A stretch of 64,000 nt of DNA, taken from NCBI RefSeq assembly GCF_030867095.1, contig NC_081826.1, positions 248,352,251 through 248,416,250 on the forward strand, written 5' to 3'. Made by a program: the position numbers and the translations under genes. Every line of letters begins with the position of its first letter. Position 1 is the stretch's first letter. The notes beneath the pieces were generated by a model. That model searched no databases and was not told the DNA's origin. It saw only the letters and a list, made by a program, of their open reading frames with translations. The DNA comes from Alligator mississippiensis (Eukaryota; Chordata; Crocodylia; Alligatoridae). Below are positions 21,481-33,675 of the stretch, piece after piece.

Positions 21481-21923
21481 CTAGTGTCTTATGTACATAC
21501 ATGTTTTTCTTGAACCTGTGGGATGTCTGTCTTTTTTCCTGGGCCTCTCCTTTCCTTGGACAAACATTTCTCTTTTTTAATTCTCTTTCAAAAGTCAAAA
21601 AATCCTGACTCTTGTGTTTGAGTTCCCACACATCAGTGCTTACTGTATCCCAGGGCACTGATGGAGAACAGGATCTTATACTGTGCTTGCTTCTCTTTCC
21701 ACAGGATCCCTCTTCAAAGTGCCAGTGGTGTTGCTTTTTGTGACTTTCTGCACCAAGAACTCTTTTTGTGAAACTACAATCCTTGTAATACTGCTGGCAC
21801 CCTGGGGAAAACTTGCCTCTGCACAGAACTGATTGAATTTCAGGTGTTGGTGGCTGCATTGCCATTGCTTTCCTTAATTTCTTGGTGACACTGGGTGACC
21901 CCATGCATTATGATTAAATGAAA
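21481..21923 (-). CDS. Candidate coding exon, product unknown (weak)
   Basis: On the minus strand a frame of 151 codons starts at ATG 21,904 and stays open to 21,449. It is preceded by a good 3' splice site: a pyrimidine-rich tract ending 'cctccattctag' just before 21,923. Near its end it has a plausible 5' splice site, 'ctag|gtaaac', at 21,481/21,480. The peptide begins MGSPSVTKKLRKAMAMQPPT, is rich in Lys, Arg, Ser, Gln and Cys, and contains DVWELKHKSQDFLTFEREL, which reads like a real soluble protein. No family is recognised. Two stops lie upstream in frame within the exon, so it would be a first coding exon. It could be chance: the frame is only moderately long for this AT content. Confidence 0.3.
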
Positions 21924-22009
21924 CTAGAATGGAGGCAGAAGGTAAAAAAATACATCCTGTGAAACCAAAGAGGATGGACTCAGGTGGGGTAAACAGAAAT
22001 TTACATTCA

Positions 22010-22076
22010 TTGCCCTGTGGCAAATATTTTCCTGACACTTCCTGACACTTTGAGGTGGGACACTTTGAGGTGGGAC
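22010..22076 (+). repeat. Short tandem duplications
   Basis: A 10-bp unit 'ttcctgacac' occurs twice in a row, directly followed by a 15-bp unit 'tttgaggtgggacac' that also occurs twice. Confidence 0.85.
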
Positions 22077-23475
22077 AGGAATCCATCACAGTAAAAGAAG
22101 CAAAATCAATCAAGCTCTTATTTTAAGTTTATTCATGGACACACGGCATTTTTGGGAACTTATTTTTACATGTAGTAAAAATAAATTAACCCTGTCAAGC
22201 ATGCATCAAGATATAAAAAGAGGATCATATTTCCCATATTTAGATTCTGAAACTTTTGGATTACATGAGCCTCTCTCATGAGACAGATTTGTACCTAGAC
22301 ATTCTAGATGTTCTGCTGCTGGACTATGTAAACTATGTAACTCTCTCTTTAGAAGGGGTCTGTATAATCAATGGGTATCAACTACTCTCAAAGATAGTAG
22401 ATTCATATAGCAAAAAATCTAGGTGCAGAAAAACCATTGTGATCTCAGTTCCTGCATAACACAGGAAAAAAACCCCACCCAGTGATCTCTGTATAATTTA
22501 CACAAAGGATAAAATAGGCCAATGAGGCAAGGGAAAGTAGAGATGAAAAGCAATGTGTGAGGAAAAGATTAGGTCCTTGTGGGAATGTTGGTGCTACCTT
22601 AGTAGCTCTATAGAAAGGCTGTTTAGTTGGTATCAGACTAATGACCAGAATCTTAGTTGGTACCAGAATCTTAATTTCTAAGTGCCCTGATGCCATCAGA
22701 CAAATGAGAGATTTTTCTCTTGGAGTTTCTCTCCCAAATATCTTTCTTCATTTTGACATTAGTGAAGAGATTAATTTCACTGCTATCCACTGACTGCACA
22801 TTCTATATGACACCACTGAAGATAAGATGAAGGGAACTGGAAAGAAACAAGATTGGGGGAGGGGAAGAGAAAAAGCAAATAAGAGAGAAAATAAAAGTAG
22901 CAAATGAAAAGAAAAAAAGTAGAAAGTAGGGCAAGTAGAAGAGCAAAGTAGAAAGTAGAGTAAAAAAAAAAATAGTAGTAAAATAAAGTTAGGGATGAAA
23001 TTGAGTTGAACCATGATGAGAAAAGTAAAGAATGTGATTCTGAAACTGAGTATGGATAGATGAGCTAATTATACTGAAATAAATGGTAAAGGCTTTTATT
23101 CCATTTTATGGATTTTAGTTTGACCCTTACAGTTTACAGTCAAAGCAGAGAATTTATTTAAAGAGCAAGTGTGGGATCTAGATAACAAAAATCACAGCTA
23201 CCTAACTGATTATTCTGTTCAGCCAACAACTGTTTTGGTGAGATGGCCAGTCCATCCTCACAGGGTGCTTCTCCTGCCACTTCTCCTCAGAAGTTCAAAG
23301 AATTTGAATCCTACCCAGCCACATATTTAATTTATAACTCTTTTACACATATGCAAACTAACTTTTACCATGGCTGTGTTACAAACAAAACCCACTACTC
23401 TTGTAAAAGAGAAGAGGAACTACAGATATTTTGAATGCTAAAAAAACATATTTTTTTCAAGCTCAGCTACATATT
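22077..23475. other. No gene seen
   Basis: AT-rich DNA. A purine-rich tract of repeated 'aaagtag/gaaaag' lies at about 22,850-22,990 and gives an artificial hydrophobic minus-strand frame. Confidence 0.35.
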
Positions 23476-23645
23476 GGCCACATCTACATGAGCAGTAGAT
23501 TGTGCAGTTGTTACTGCGTATTCGTTTAGTACTTGCATAATCAAGTACTAAATGACTGCACAGTAACTGGTGTTACTGCGCAGTAGCATCCCCACAGTTT
23601 TTTTCTTACATTACTGTGCAGTAGCAAGGCTCCCAGTGTTGCTTT
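23476..23645 (+). mobile_element. GGGC-end MITE-like element, 3'-truncated
   Basis: Starts GGCCACATCTACATGAGCAG, then 'tttagtacttg...caagtacta' (a weak palindrome) and repeated 'actg(c/t)gcagtagca', as in the copies at 34.8, 43.9 and 60.8 kb. No matching right end was found before the sequence changes character near 23,645. Confidence 0.6.
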
Positions 23646-24130
23646 TAAAATAGTATCATGTTACAGCTCTGGCCTGTAAGAGATCACCTTGTGTTACTTG
23701 ACCATGTGGTAATCCTTTGATCCCTCTATCCCATAGTAACTAGGAGATAAAAAGGGGCAGTTTACCCCTGAATAAAACAAATGCTATATTGTCATGGTTT
23801 ATCTTCCATTTAGTGCAGGATAAAGCAGACACACAAAACAGTAAGTTTCCCTACCTCTAATCTGAATTTGGTATGATCTATTCATACCTCTACACTCTGC
23901 AAAACATACATGAAATGAAAGGATTCAAACAGAAAAGGGGTGGCATGTTTTGAACAATAACTAACTTCTTGATATAAGAAAGACTAATTTACCTGATGGT
24001 TGTTAATGATAGCTAGAAAATAGTATTTAAAGGATTGGTTTTGGGAATTGGCTTGTAGGTAAAGTAGACATTGCATTAGAACAATGATCCAGGACAATGG
24101 CAAAGGTTAATTGATTTCTAAAAACCTGTT

Positions 24131-24880
24131 TGTGACAAAGTTTCCTTCAAGGCCCACTTTGTCTGACACAGGCAAACAGCAAGCAGACACACAGGCTGGG
24201 AAATTGAAGACACGTACCACACTGTTGCATAACATGAACAGTGTACCATAACAGAGATAAGGGACTCTGCAGCATTGGTGCCAAGTCACAGGGCCCACTG
24301 CGGATCCTTTGGGATTTCTGTTTTTGGTAAACAGATGAAATTTGGAGGACAATGAAAAGAACCAAATTAAGATATGTGCATATGATAGGTTTGTGAAACA
24401 AAGAAATATGCTAACAGGACAGGATGTGGACAGTATGATGGATGACCACAGAGAAACCAGTCAATGATGCCCAGAGATGAAGAGTCATCAGAGGGGGAGA
24501 AAGAATACAAAAGGAGGGATTTCAAAGCAACAGAGCGTCCCCAAGAGGAGAACCCAAGACCACCATGGTGGTCTCTCTTTCAGGCACCAGCCTGTCTCAC
24601 CCACCCCACTGGAGGAGGGTGGGCCTTGGCCTCCAGCCTCCAGGCTTCTGACATCTGACATTCAAGAGAGAACTTCAGAGTGAAGCTTGCATACTGGCCA
24701 GACGTACCATGACTCTATGAATACTGGGACTGGTAAATATAGAATTGTTTGCATTATTCTTATCTGCTATCACTGTGTGTCAGTAAAATTCACCTATTAT
24801 CGAATGGAGAGGTCATGGTTAGTCTGAGGGTTTGGGTCTGCCTGGAACAAGGTATCTGGGCCATAAATCCAGTATCAACA
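24131..24880 (+). mobile_element. Probable solo LTR of a retrovirus-like element (fossil)
   Basis: The block has an LTR-like layout: a TGTGAC start, a TATA-like 'tacaaaagg' around 24,507, a transcribed-looking stretch, then a 3' part with 'ggtaaatatagaa', 'tctgagggtttgggtctgcc' and 'ggtatctgggcc', ending in CA. No gag, pol or env coding sequence flanks it, so it would be a solo LTR left by recombination. No clear target duplication is visible, the boundaries are approximate, and the family is not assigned. It is broken and probably old. Confidence 0.4.
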
Positions 24881-27378
24881 GTTGTACTGCACAGCAGTCC
24901 CAATCATAGATTAGAACCCAGTTGAACTACATCCTATATAAGCAGTACAAAAAGATTGACCCTGAAATGCCACAGTTATACATCGATAGTCTACCTACTG
25001 TGGTACAAGATCAGGGCCATAGTAGACATAATTTATGTTACAAGTCTGGCTGATGACCAGCTGGAGTGAGGAAAGAATATCCACTTCTTTTCCATGAAGA
25101 GCATCACCCAGTGAAATGCACAGTGGAGGTTGTAAACTTTTCTCAGTTGTTTTCAGTACTAGCCACTGTTGGAGCAAAAAGGTACTGGATTTAGATGGAC
25201 TATTAGCCTATAATCTTGTGGCAAAATGCCACACTAACTGTTTTGTGCATCTGAAATCTGGACATTGTTCACCCTGTGTTTAGGACCTGTTGGATTCATT
25301 GAAAAGACTCACATTGACTTCAAGGGCTTAATGTTCTCAATTTTGCCATTTAAGACAACAATCTGAGATTTGATGCACTTTATTATTATAGACACATGCT
25401 TGAAAACTGGGCCAGGTTCATACATCTTTCTTTCTAAAAAAAGGCTATCTGTATACATGCAAATACAAAAATGTTATTGTTTTGAAATACGCACCTTTAA
25501 AGATAGGCCCTCACACCTTCCTTAAAGACCAGAGAAGGCATCTTAATCACTTAATCAAATCAATCACTGTAATGGTGAAGAGTGGTTGGGATGTGGGCAC
25601 ATCTGTTTCCCTTCTGAGGAAGCAGATGGCAGTTTTCAGCCCTCATTATTGCATGAACTACTCTAAGAAAGAAAAATATATCAGCATTTTGACATGGCAT
25701 GTAGTTTACAATGCTCAGTTTGAAAACAGAAAGCTGATCCCTTTAGGGAAGTATTGAGGAAGGGTGAGATAAGATGGCATGATACAAGGGAGCTGCTGCT
25801 TTTGCCCAAGGGCAGAGAACTCCTTTGAGAAACTGAAGACCACCTGGGCTTTAGCACTATCTGCTCATGGAATCAATTTGTTAATAGTGTGCATACAGCT
25901 GCCTGTCAGAAAAGGTGGGAGATGTCTTCAAATAGTGTGCAGGTTGGAAGCTGCATGGCAGTTTTAGTTATCTGAGCAGGTCATTACAGTAGCAGCTAAA
26001 ATATGCTGCATTCAAAATAAATTGCACCTTTACAGAATGATAAATACATATATAAATAGAAAGGATTTTTGTTGAGGAAGAAGTTACTCTGTAATTTAGT
26101 TGTAGACATAGTTTTAAAATACAATCATTACTAACGACTGAAGTTTCCAAAGTAGCTTAGTGGATTTAGATGCAAATTTATCATAAACTTTAATGTGATT
26201 GTGTCTCCTAAACAGTTTTGAAAAGCTCATCCTTAGTCCTTGTCTAAGATCTGGGTCTGGTAAAGAATGAATACAGACATCCTGGCTTTGAACATACTGA
26301 GCCTGATTCATAAAGGTCCTTTTATACAGCCAAAATGATGTAGAGTCGTCTCAGTGTAATTGAGACTCAGGCCTACCACATAACGGTTTGATACTTTTAA
26401 CATTCTCATGCATTAGCATTTCTATTATCAGGCCCTAGAGATATTTTACTTATTCTTGAAAAGTCATAACAAAAGGAAAACCAAAAGGAAACCTCCACAT
26501 ATGGTACTTCTGGGTACCAAAGTAGTAAATAAAGGCTTTTATTAAAGTGGCACTTACAGAAATCTCTTAAATTCAAAATACTACAGTAAGCCCTTCTCTA
26601 GTGACAGATACTCCACTGAGATCCTGACAAATTATACAGAGTAGATATTGGGATGATAACATTACTGCCATTTCTAATTTGGTGTGTGGTGTTTTTCAAA
26701 AAAAAGATTGCAAGCACCTTCTGCCCAAATTCATAACCCTCCTTGCAACTACAACCATACCATCTACCTATATTTTTAGCCAGTCTATACACAGCAAGGC
26801 TATTGACCAGCAACCTGATTGGTGCAATTGTGCTGCATAGTTTATATCAACAAGAAATAAGTTAAAAATATATCTATCCAAATCATATGACCCCAATATA
26901 AAAAAAGCAAATATTTTCTTCTTTGTCTGAGACATAAAGGGTGATCTTAAATTTCATAATGGGAGTTTATCATTATGTTATCACTTTTTGAACAGGAGTA
27001 AGAGAAAAGTAATCTTGAGATAACTTATGGTCTGATAAGAGAAATGTTAAATCATTTTGGGAGATGCAGTGTGGTATACAATTTCAGGTTGGAGCAATAC
27101 TTTATGTCTTCAAACCTTGTGCAATAACTTAAATCAAGCATATCTTGTATAAGGAGGAGCAGGTTAAACCAGAAGATAAACCTAATAAAATAAAGTCAAT
27201 ACTCAGCAGCTGCTGAAGGATGACTGAATGAGTTTTGGAAAGCAAGGCAGACATGCCTGTTAAATCACAAGGGAAATACACTGCTTAATTTTATATTTTA
27301 AGTATGTTCATATGTATGTTGGATGACTCTGGCGACATGGAGAAATGATAAGCAGGTCAGACCCAGCTCAGCCATTGG
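24881..27378. other. No gene seen
   Basis: AT-rich single-copy-looking DNA. Open frames up to about 90 codons show no domain. Confidence 0.35.
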
Positions 27379-27559
27379 GGCTAGGGACAGACATTCAAAA
27401 AGCCTGAATTGATTCAGTCTTTGCAGGTTAGTCTAACCTGGTGGATAAACATTCCCATTTCATTACAGAATCGCAGGCACATGCCTGCAGTGGCTCAGGT
27501 TAGAAGCCGGGGGGTGCTAGAACAGCCCTCCCTTCCCTTCCACAGTACTGAGCTGAGGG

Positions 27560-27810
27560 ACACTGTCAGCGGTGTGTGCAGGTGGTCGCCAACCACTTGT
27601 TGGTGTGCCTCACCTCCACCACTGTCATCGCTTCAGCCACCTGTGGGAGTTCCCTGCTTGGCCCGCCCCCACCGCTAACATCACCGTGGCTGCCTGCAGG
27701 AACTCCCCACTCCCTGCTGACATGCCCCCACCGCTGCCACTGCCACCTGAAGGCGGTCACCATGCCCCCCCAGGCTCCAGGGGCATGCGGCATTCATGCT
27801 GCAGGATGCT
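27560..27810 (+). mobile_element. GC-rich interspersed repeat, partial, nested
   Basis: Begins near 'gacactgtcagcggtg' and ends 'ctccaggggcatgcggcattc', matching the core and end of the copies at 13.4 and 60.0 kb. The gtgcaccccct end is absent. It sits where the 18.5-kb relative of the host transposon has no such sequence, so it was probably inserted there. Confidence 0.6.
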
Positions 27811-28292
27811 CTGATTAGCACAGCAGGGAATTGATAACAGTGTTTATCACCCCATTAAGAAAACAACAGAGGGACATTACCAGCTACCTGTTGATTCTGC
27901 CTTAGTCACAGCACAGACCGCAGCCAGCATGTGGTCTGCTAGCTAATACATAGATACCTCTCAGCAAGGCAGAGGAGAGGGGGGAAGTCTTGCTTAGCAG
28001 GGAGTGGTGAGAGGGAGTGGAGGGAGCAGCCTGCAAGTTTCTGCAGGAGCTGCAGCCAGGGAGCAGGGGGGTGGGGTCAACTCTGCTGTAGAGCAGAGAG
28101 CCCCGCCCAGCCCACAGAGCATGCCAGGATGCTGGCAGTGCCTGGTTTAACCTAAACAGGCAGGGGGTCTGGGACAGACATTGTATAAACCAGTTTGACC
28201 TGAATCATAGATTCATAGATGTTTGGATTGGAAGGGACCTTAGCAGATCATTGAGTCCAACCCCCTGTCCCAGGCAGGAAAGAGCACTGGGG

Positions 28293-28964
28293 TCAGACGA
28301 CCCCAGACAGATGCACGCCTAGCCTCCTCTTAAAGACCCCCAAGGTGGAGGAGAGCACCACCTCCCTTGGAAACCCATTCCAGATTCTGGCAACCCTTAC
28401 CGTAAAGAAGTTCTTCTTGATGTCCAACCTAAATCTGCTGTCCATCAGTTTGTGGCCACTGTTCCTAGTTATTCCAAGGGGTGCCCTTTTCAATAGAGAA
28501 TCTCCTATTCTTTGCTGCCCCCTGATGAATTTGTAGGCAACCACAAGATCACCTCTCAGCCTTCTCTTGCGGAGGCTGAAGGGATCCAGGGCCCTCAATC
28601 TCTCGTCATAGGGCTTTGCCTGAAGGCCCCTAATCATACAAGTGGCCTTCCTCTGAACCCTCTTGAGGTTGTTCACATCCCTCTTAAAGTGTGGCACCCA
28701 AAACTGGACACAGTATTCAAATTGTGGCCTGACCAGTGCCGCATAGAGGGGAAGTATCACCTCTCTGGACCTGTTTGTCATGCACCTAATGCACGATAAA
28801 GTGCAGTTAACTTTACTGATCACTTTGTCACATTGATGACTCATGTTTATTTTGGTGTCAACAATGATTCTGAGATCCCTTTCCACTACTGTGCTGCTGA
28901 AAAGGTCATCCCCAACCTGTAAACGTGCTCGTGATTCCTTCTTCCTAGGTGCAGTACCTGGCAT
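28293..28964 (-). pseudogene. CR1 ORF2, C-terminal segment
   Basis: An open stretch of 223 codons. It contains LYAALVRPQFEYCVQFWVPHF at about residues 73-93, then LKRVQRKATCMIRG, SLRKRRLRGDLVVAYKFIRG and FRLDIKKNFFTVRVARIWNG, all standard landmarks of the CR1 ORF2 C-terminus. It is in a different frame from the reverse transcriptase segment at 29,033-29,854, so at least one frameshift separates them. The region follows the polymerase in live CR1; its exact role is unclear. Confidence 0.9.
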
Positions 28965-29032
28965 TTGTCCTTATTGAACTACATCCTATTCTATTCCGCT
29001 CACTTTTCCAACCTGTCCAGATCCACCTGGAT

Positions 29033-29854
29033 TCATTCCCTACCCTCTAGTGTGCTAACTTTACCCCATAATTTGATATCATCTGTGAATTTGGACAGAG
29101 TGCTTTCCACACCCTCATCCAAGTCACTGATGAAGATATTTAACAGCACAGGTCCAAGGACTGAGCCTTGTGGGACTCCACTGCCCATATCTTTCCACAT
29201 CAATACCAACCCATCCACCACCACTCTCTGGATGCGACCTCTAAGCCAATTTGCCACACATCTAACCATGTAAACATTTACATCACAGCTGCTCAGTTTA
29301 TCTGTGAGAATAGAATGAGATATCGTATTGAAGGCCTTCTTAAAATCCAAGTAGATGACATCTACCTCGATTGCTGTGTCTAAGCATTTTCTAACCTGGT
29401 CATAAAAAGAAACAAGGTTAGTCAGGCAGGATCTACCTGCTATGAATCCATGCTGGTTGCCCTTCAGCATTGTTTTTCCCATTGGACTCCCACAAATGTG
29501 ATCCTTAATAATTTTTTCAAAGGTTTTCCTGAGGATAGAGGTGAGACTAACCAGCCTATAGTTACTTGGATCCTCCTTCCTTCCCTTCTTGAAAATAGGG
29601 ACCACATTGGCCCTTTTCCAGTCCTCTGGGACCTGACCTGAGCACCAAGAGGGCTCAAACAGCTGTGCCAGTGGTTCTGCTATGACACTGGCCAATTCCT
29701 TCAGTACCCTTTGATGAAGATCATTCAATCCTGATGACTTAAACACATCCAGCCCCTCCAAGTGTCCCTTCACTAAGTTGGTGCTAACAGTTGGTGGGCT
29801 GGTTTCTCTTTTGTGCCTGTCTATGATCCAATTGGGAGATTTGCCCTGATCCAT
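29033..29854 (-). pseudogene. CR1 ORF2, reverse transcriptase segment
   Basis: An open stretch of 273 codons. Reverse transcriptase motifs are visible: [13 protein letters not shown] at residues 168-180 (catalytic Asp 170), [12 protein letters not shown] at 226-237, and FTDD at 256-259 with the catalytic Asp pair; most CR1 copies have FADD there. In a live element this enzyme copies the RNA at a nicked target. Upstream linker pieces lie at 29,908-30,120 and 30,124-30,411 in other frames. Confidence 0.92.
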
Positions 29855-30603
29855 GTTCAGGAATATAGAGGCAAAAAAACTCGTTGAAGAGCTCAGCCTT
29901 GTTCCCGCTATCTGTTACTAATTGCCCTAGTTTGTCCTGTAGGGGTCCTATGCTCCCCCTGTGGCTTCTTTTTACTCCCTATATACCTGAAGGACTTTTT
30001 GTTGTCTTTAATTTTTGTTGCCAGCCTAAGTTCCATTTCTACTTTGGTCTTTCTGACTGCTTCCCTGCAAGTGCGGGCCAAGTAGGATACTCTGCCTTGG
30101 TGGCTACCCCTTGCTTCCACAGTCTATATGCCACTTTTTCTTACCCCTAGGCTTTCCTGGATTTCCCTGTTCAGCCAAGAGGGTTTCTTGGCCCCTTTCC
30201 TGTGCAATGGGATTGACTTCTTTTGTGCCTGTAGGATTGCTCCCTTTAGGAATGACCACCCTTCCTGGACTCCCATCTCACCAATGTTCCTGTTCTTCAG
30301 TGCCTCACTAACTAATCTCCAGAGCACACTGAAATTGGCCTTTCTGAAGTCTAGCACTTCTGCCCTACTGGTTATCTTTCCCACCCTATGCCAGATAGTG
30401 AATTCAATCAAGTGATGGTCACTGTTCCCTAGGTTAAGTCCCCTAAATCAGTTAAGTCTTATACTACATTCAACCAGGTTTATCTCAAACCAGCTTCAGC
30501 CATTTTCAAACTGATTTATGTGCACTGAACATCTGTTCTGTTACAGGTTTAAACCAGTTGCTGATCACTTAAACCAGTTTATATGTAATGTCTGTCCCTA
30601 GCC

Positions 30604-31976
30604 TGTCTGTTCATTGGCCTTCACAAAATAAGTAGATGACCCAGGCCCTGTTCTTAGTCATGTCACAAAATACCAGTGGAACTGATATTAATTGGAATCC
30701 TTAATTGGAAGATACCATGGTGACAGGCATGTTAAAAATACCTAGAGAGTCTCAGTAAAGAGGCCAAAGATTGAATGAAACTGGAGGCTGAGCTCTTCTC
30801 TCACTGCAACAAGTAAACACTATGGGTCAGCACAGAAGCAAATTGCGGGGAAGTTTCTATGGTCTCTATTTGTGCAGTGATCGTCCTGTGTGTTAATAGA
30901 GAATGTGAGTTTCCAGGGCTTAAAGTACAGTGCTTCTCACATCAACTACAATAATTAACAAGGGACCAGAAGAGGACTAGGTCAAGACTCTTTACTTGCA
31001 CCAGGTGACAATTGGTTAAATGCAAAAAGTTGCCATCGGAGGTTATATATGTTTTGGGCAGTCTAAATTGCCATCACACTAAGGAATAATTTAGTATAGG
31101 AACATCAGCTATACCTCTAAAAGTGAATTTGATTTAAATACTAGAGGCCAGCTTTTTCCACTCACATTCATGCTGTGTAGCACCTATTCAGTAAGTGATT
31201 TCCTTGACTTCACTGGGATTTGCAATGGAGTAAGATGGTGTTAAACATGAGTAGAACCAATTTTATGAAAAAATGTTATGGCACTTCTCCTGACTCTGAT
31301 ATAATGCATTACTAGTTAACATTATTGTTTCTACCAGTGGAAATAGTCTGCACAGGGAATGGTACAAGTTTCTGTGTATATTTCCTTCTTTTAATCTTGT
31401 GTTTTATAATGTCCTGGTAAAACATTGCTAATGTTAAAATTCCCCTTGCTTAGGTAGAATATCAAGCCGACAAGAAAATATATTTAAAGAGTTTAATAAA
31501 TAGAATATTTTTCTCCATTTGAATATTACCCCCTGTTTGATTTGCTAAGAAATTAAATCTAGGGCAGACAGTTCCATTATAAAATATGGTAATGCTTCAA
31601 ATTGTAAAACTGACATTTTTAATTGAAAAATGTCAGTCTGCAGTAGTAGCCAGAAATTGATGTTTTAGAAAGAAAACCCTTCTTTTTCCTAGACTATTTA
31701 GTGGAAAAACATAAGTTCAACAACTGTAAGCTTCTGTTTTTCCTATGTCTTCATTAGTATCACATCTATCTTCAGCTTAGTCAATTGTAGCTCAGCTGTT
31801 ATTTATTTCAAGCCTCAATGAAATTGCAGAATTATTTTACTTTAAAAATTATGAATGAGTATTCCCTCTGAGAGATTTAATTTTCTCAAATAAATATTTA
31901 CAACTACTAATTACTTGTTGTTTATCAGTCTTGTATGATCCTCAGCTAATAATATATTGTTTTACTTAAACTGTTT
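30604..31976. other. No gene seen
   Basis: AT-rich DNA; no exon or transposon end recognised. Confidence 0.35.
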
Positions 31977-33361
31977 GGGCACATCCAGACGAGCGTGCAC
32001 GTGCCTCTTGCCGTGTCTCAAAGCCCTTTGAGACACGGCAAGAGGCACATGTGGGAACAAAAAAACATTCTCTATGCTGCAAATTTGCAGTGCGTGGGCA
32101 AAATTAGACCCCTGGATATCCAGGGTTCAAAAAATACCCTGGGTAAAAAAAAGTAGGGCAGAGTATGGCCCCCAACCATACCCTGAGGCAATGGAGGCTT
32201 GGTTCCTCCACAGAGCCACTCTGCAAGTCAGCCAGCCAGCCAAAGCATCTCTATGGCTGGCCCTCGCCCTGGTGCTAAAGCACTGTGTAGGCCGCAGGGA
32301 GCTGGACCCGAGCTCTGTGCTGGTAAGTAGGGGGTGAGGAGGGGTTGGAGGAGGGGGGAGGGGACCATGGGGGAACCCCCAATGGCCCATCCCCCATGCA
32401 CCCCACCAGCTTCCTGGATCGCTGTCCCACCAAGCCCCAACCTCTAAGCACTTAAAAAAAACCCAAAAAACACCCCCCCCCACATACACACTCACTGGCT
32501 ATAGCAGCAGCTGTCAGAGCCTCTGGATCCTCATGGCAGAGCCCTGCTGGCAGGAGCTGTGGCTGCAGGGGCAGCTGTTTCCACATCCTGGTTAGTGAAG
32601 GGGTCAGGAGCTCTAACTGCTCTATAATAAGAAAACCAAAGGCAAACAGCAAAACATATAGATATACAGAATTCATTTTCTGATGACAGTGATACTGGTA
32701 GGTTTCCAAACTGCTTTAACACTGTAGATATATCAATACAACATTGGCCAACTGCTTGCTGTCTCTCTGTCTTTGCCTCTTTTTCTCTCAGGGTATTTTA
32801 CAAAGTGACTTTGAGATTTTTTTATCAGGGATTTTTCAGTTTTCAAATATGGAACACCAGAATTCCTGCTAGTGAGGCAAGTGGTAGGACCCAGGCAGAG
32901 GAGCCTGCTCAGAGCTTGCACCCGGGACCCAGCTGGAGGCAGCTAACCTCCTGGCCACTTGTGGAAGACATGCTTTGACAGTTCAAAGCAGGCCACCATA
33001 CTGGGAACATCTTCTGGCCCATAGCTGCCCAGATAGACGGGCAGGGGTACACATGGCAATAGTGCTGCACAAAGGCCAACTCTAGCCACAGCCCACTAGC
33101 AGCTGGCCCAGAGGGGTAGATGCCTCTACTGGCTGTGCAGTCCCCATCCAGGTCTGGGAGTCATGCAGCCTTGGGGCCACATGCTGTTGCAGATGGCAGT
33201 AGGTCACAGCCAGGCAGCAGCCCCCACTGCCAGATTGCTGCAGTGGATAAAGGGTTCAGGGAACTCTCAGGGCTGCTTCAGCAGTCCAGCTGGCACAAGG
33301 GGTAGTGTCCCCAGGTACCAATTGGCTGAAAGTGCATGAGCCTGCGTGTGTAGATGCACCC
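31977..33361 (+). mobile_element. Harbinger-like DNA transposon, second long copy
   Basis: Left end GGGCACATCCAGACGAGCG, right end inverted GGGTGCATCTACACACGC, flanked by ttt (31,974-31,976) and ttt (33,362-33,364), a 3-bp target duplication. The interior follows 9,656-11,767: a GTAAGTA near 32,320-32,330 after 'gctctgtgct', 'gtagatatatcaata', a polypyrimidine stretch with 'cagggattttt', 'ggaacaccagaattcc', the Myb/SANT-like block in more decayed form, and 'ggtagtgtccccaggtacca'. It is shorter than the first copy because of internal losses. Confidence 0.65.
32001..32048. repeat. Perfect 23-bp hairpin with 2-nt loop in the transposon end
   Basis: Arms 32,001-32,023 and 32,026-32,048 are perfect complements separated by only CC; the left arm begins 'gtgcctcttgccgtgtctca'. 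The first copy (near 9,680-9,718) has a degenerate form of the same hairpin. Confidence 0.92.
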
Positions 33362-33544
33362 TTTGTGTCTATATAATATTTTTATGAGAGAGTATTTTTC
33401 AACTCATATTTGTATCCCTTCCACTAAAAACAAAACCAAGGACGCCAAAGTCTATAGACTATAGATCAAGTTTATAGATCTACTTTTCTCATATTTTGAA
33501 AGCAATGGTAGAATTTGTCAGCCAGGTTTGCTTATATGTTCTGC

Positions 33545-33675
33545 ATATAAGGAGGCTTTTAAGACCTGGCTAGTCAAAATCTTGGCTGGGATGATATAGT
33601 TTGGGACGGCTCTGCTTTGCACAAGATGACTAGATGACCTCCTGAGGTCCCTTCCAACCCTAATTTTCTATCATT
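33545..33675 (+). mobile_element. CR1 LINE, 3' end fragment
   Basis: Contains 'ttttaagacctggctagtca', 'cttggctgggatgat' and 'gaggtcccttccaaccctaa' followed by 'ttttctatcatt', the CR1 3' untranslated region and tail. Confidence 0.8.

Larger units (their letters stand above)
28208..30441 (-). mobile_element. CR1 LINE, 5'-truncated, 2.2 kb
   Basis: Read on the minus strand, the element runs from the linker after the endonuclease through the reverse transcriptase and C-terminal domains of ORF2 to a short 3' untranslated region ending in an 'atctatgaatctatga' tail (28,208-28,222). The host transposon resumes on both sides, with cctgaatca (28,199-28,207) and cctaaatca (30,442-30,450) as a probable 9-bp target duplication with one mismatch. 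The endonuclease and ORF1 are missing. ORF2 is now split into about four frames, so it cannot move itself. Confidence 0.92.
27379..30603 (+). mobile_element. GGCTAGGG-end DNA transposon split by a CR1 insertion
   Basis: Left end GGCTAGGGACAGACATTC; right end, inverted, GGCTAGGGACAGACATTAC, a good terminal inverted repeat. Shared interior landmarks with 18.5-21.2 kb appear before and after a CR1 that occupies 28,208-30,441. A GC-rich repeat copy (27,560-27,810) lies in the left part. Without the insertions the element would be under 1 kb. There is no transposase, and target duplications at the outer ends are not evident. Confidence 0.75.

Noticed and set aside
22748-23014. 88-codon Leu/Phe/Ser-rich minus-strand frame resembling a membrane protein
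   Set aside because: It is the complement of a simple purine-rich tract (aaag/gaaa repeats), so the hydrophobicity is an artefact.
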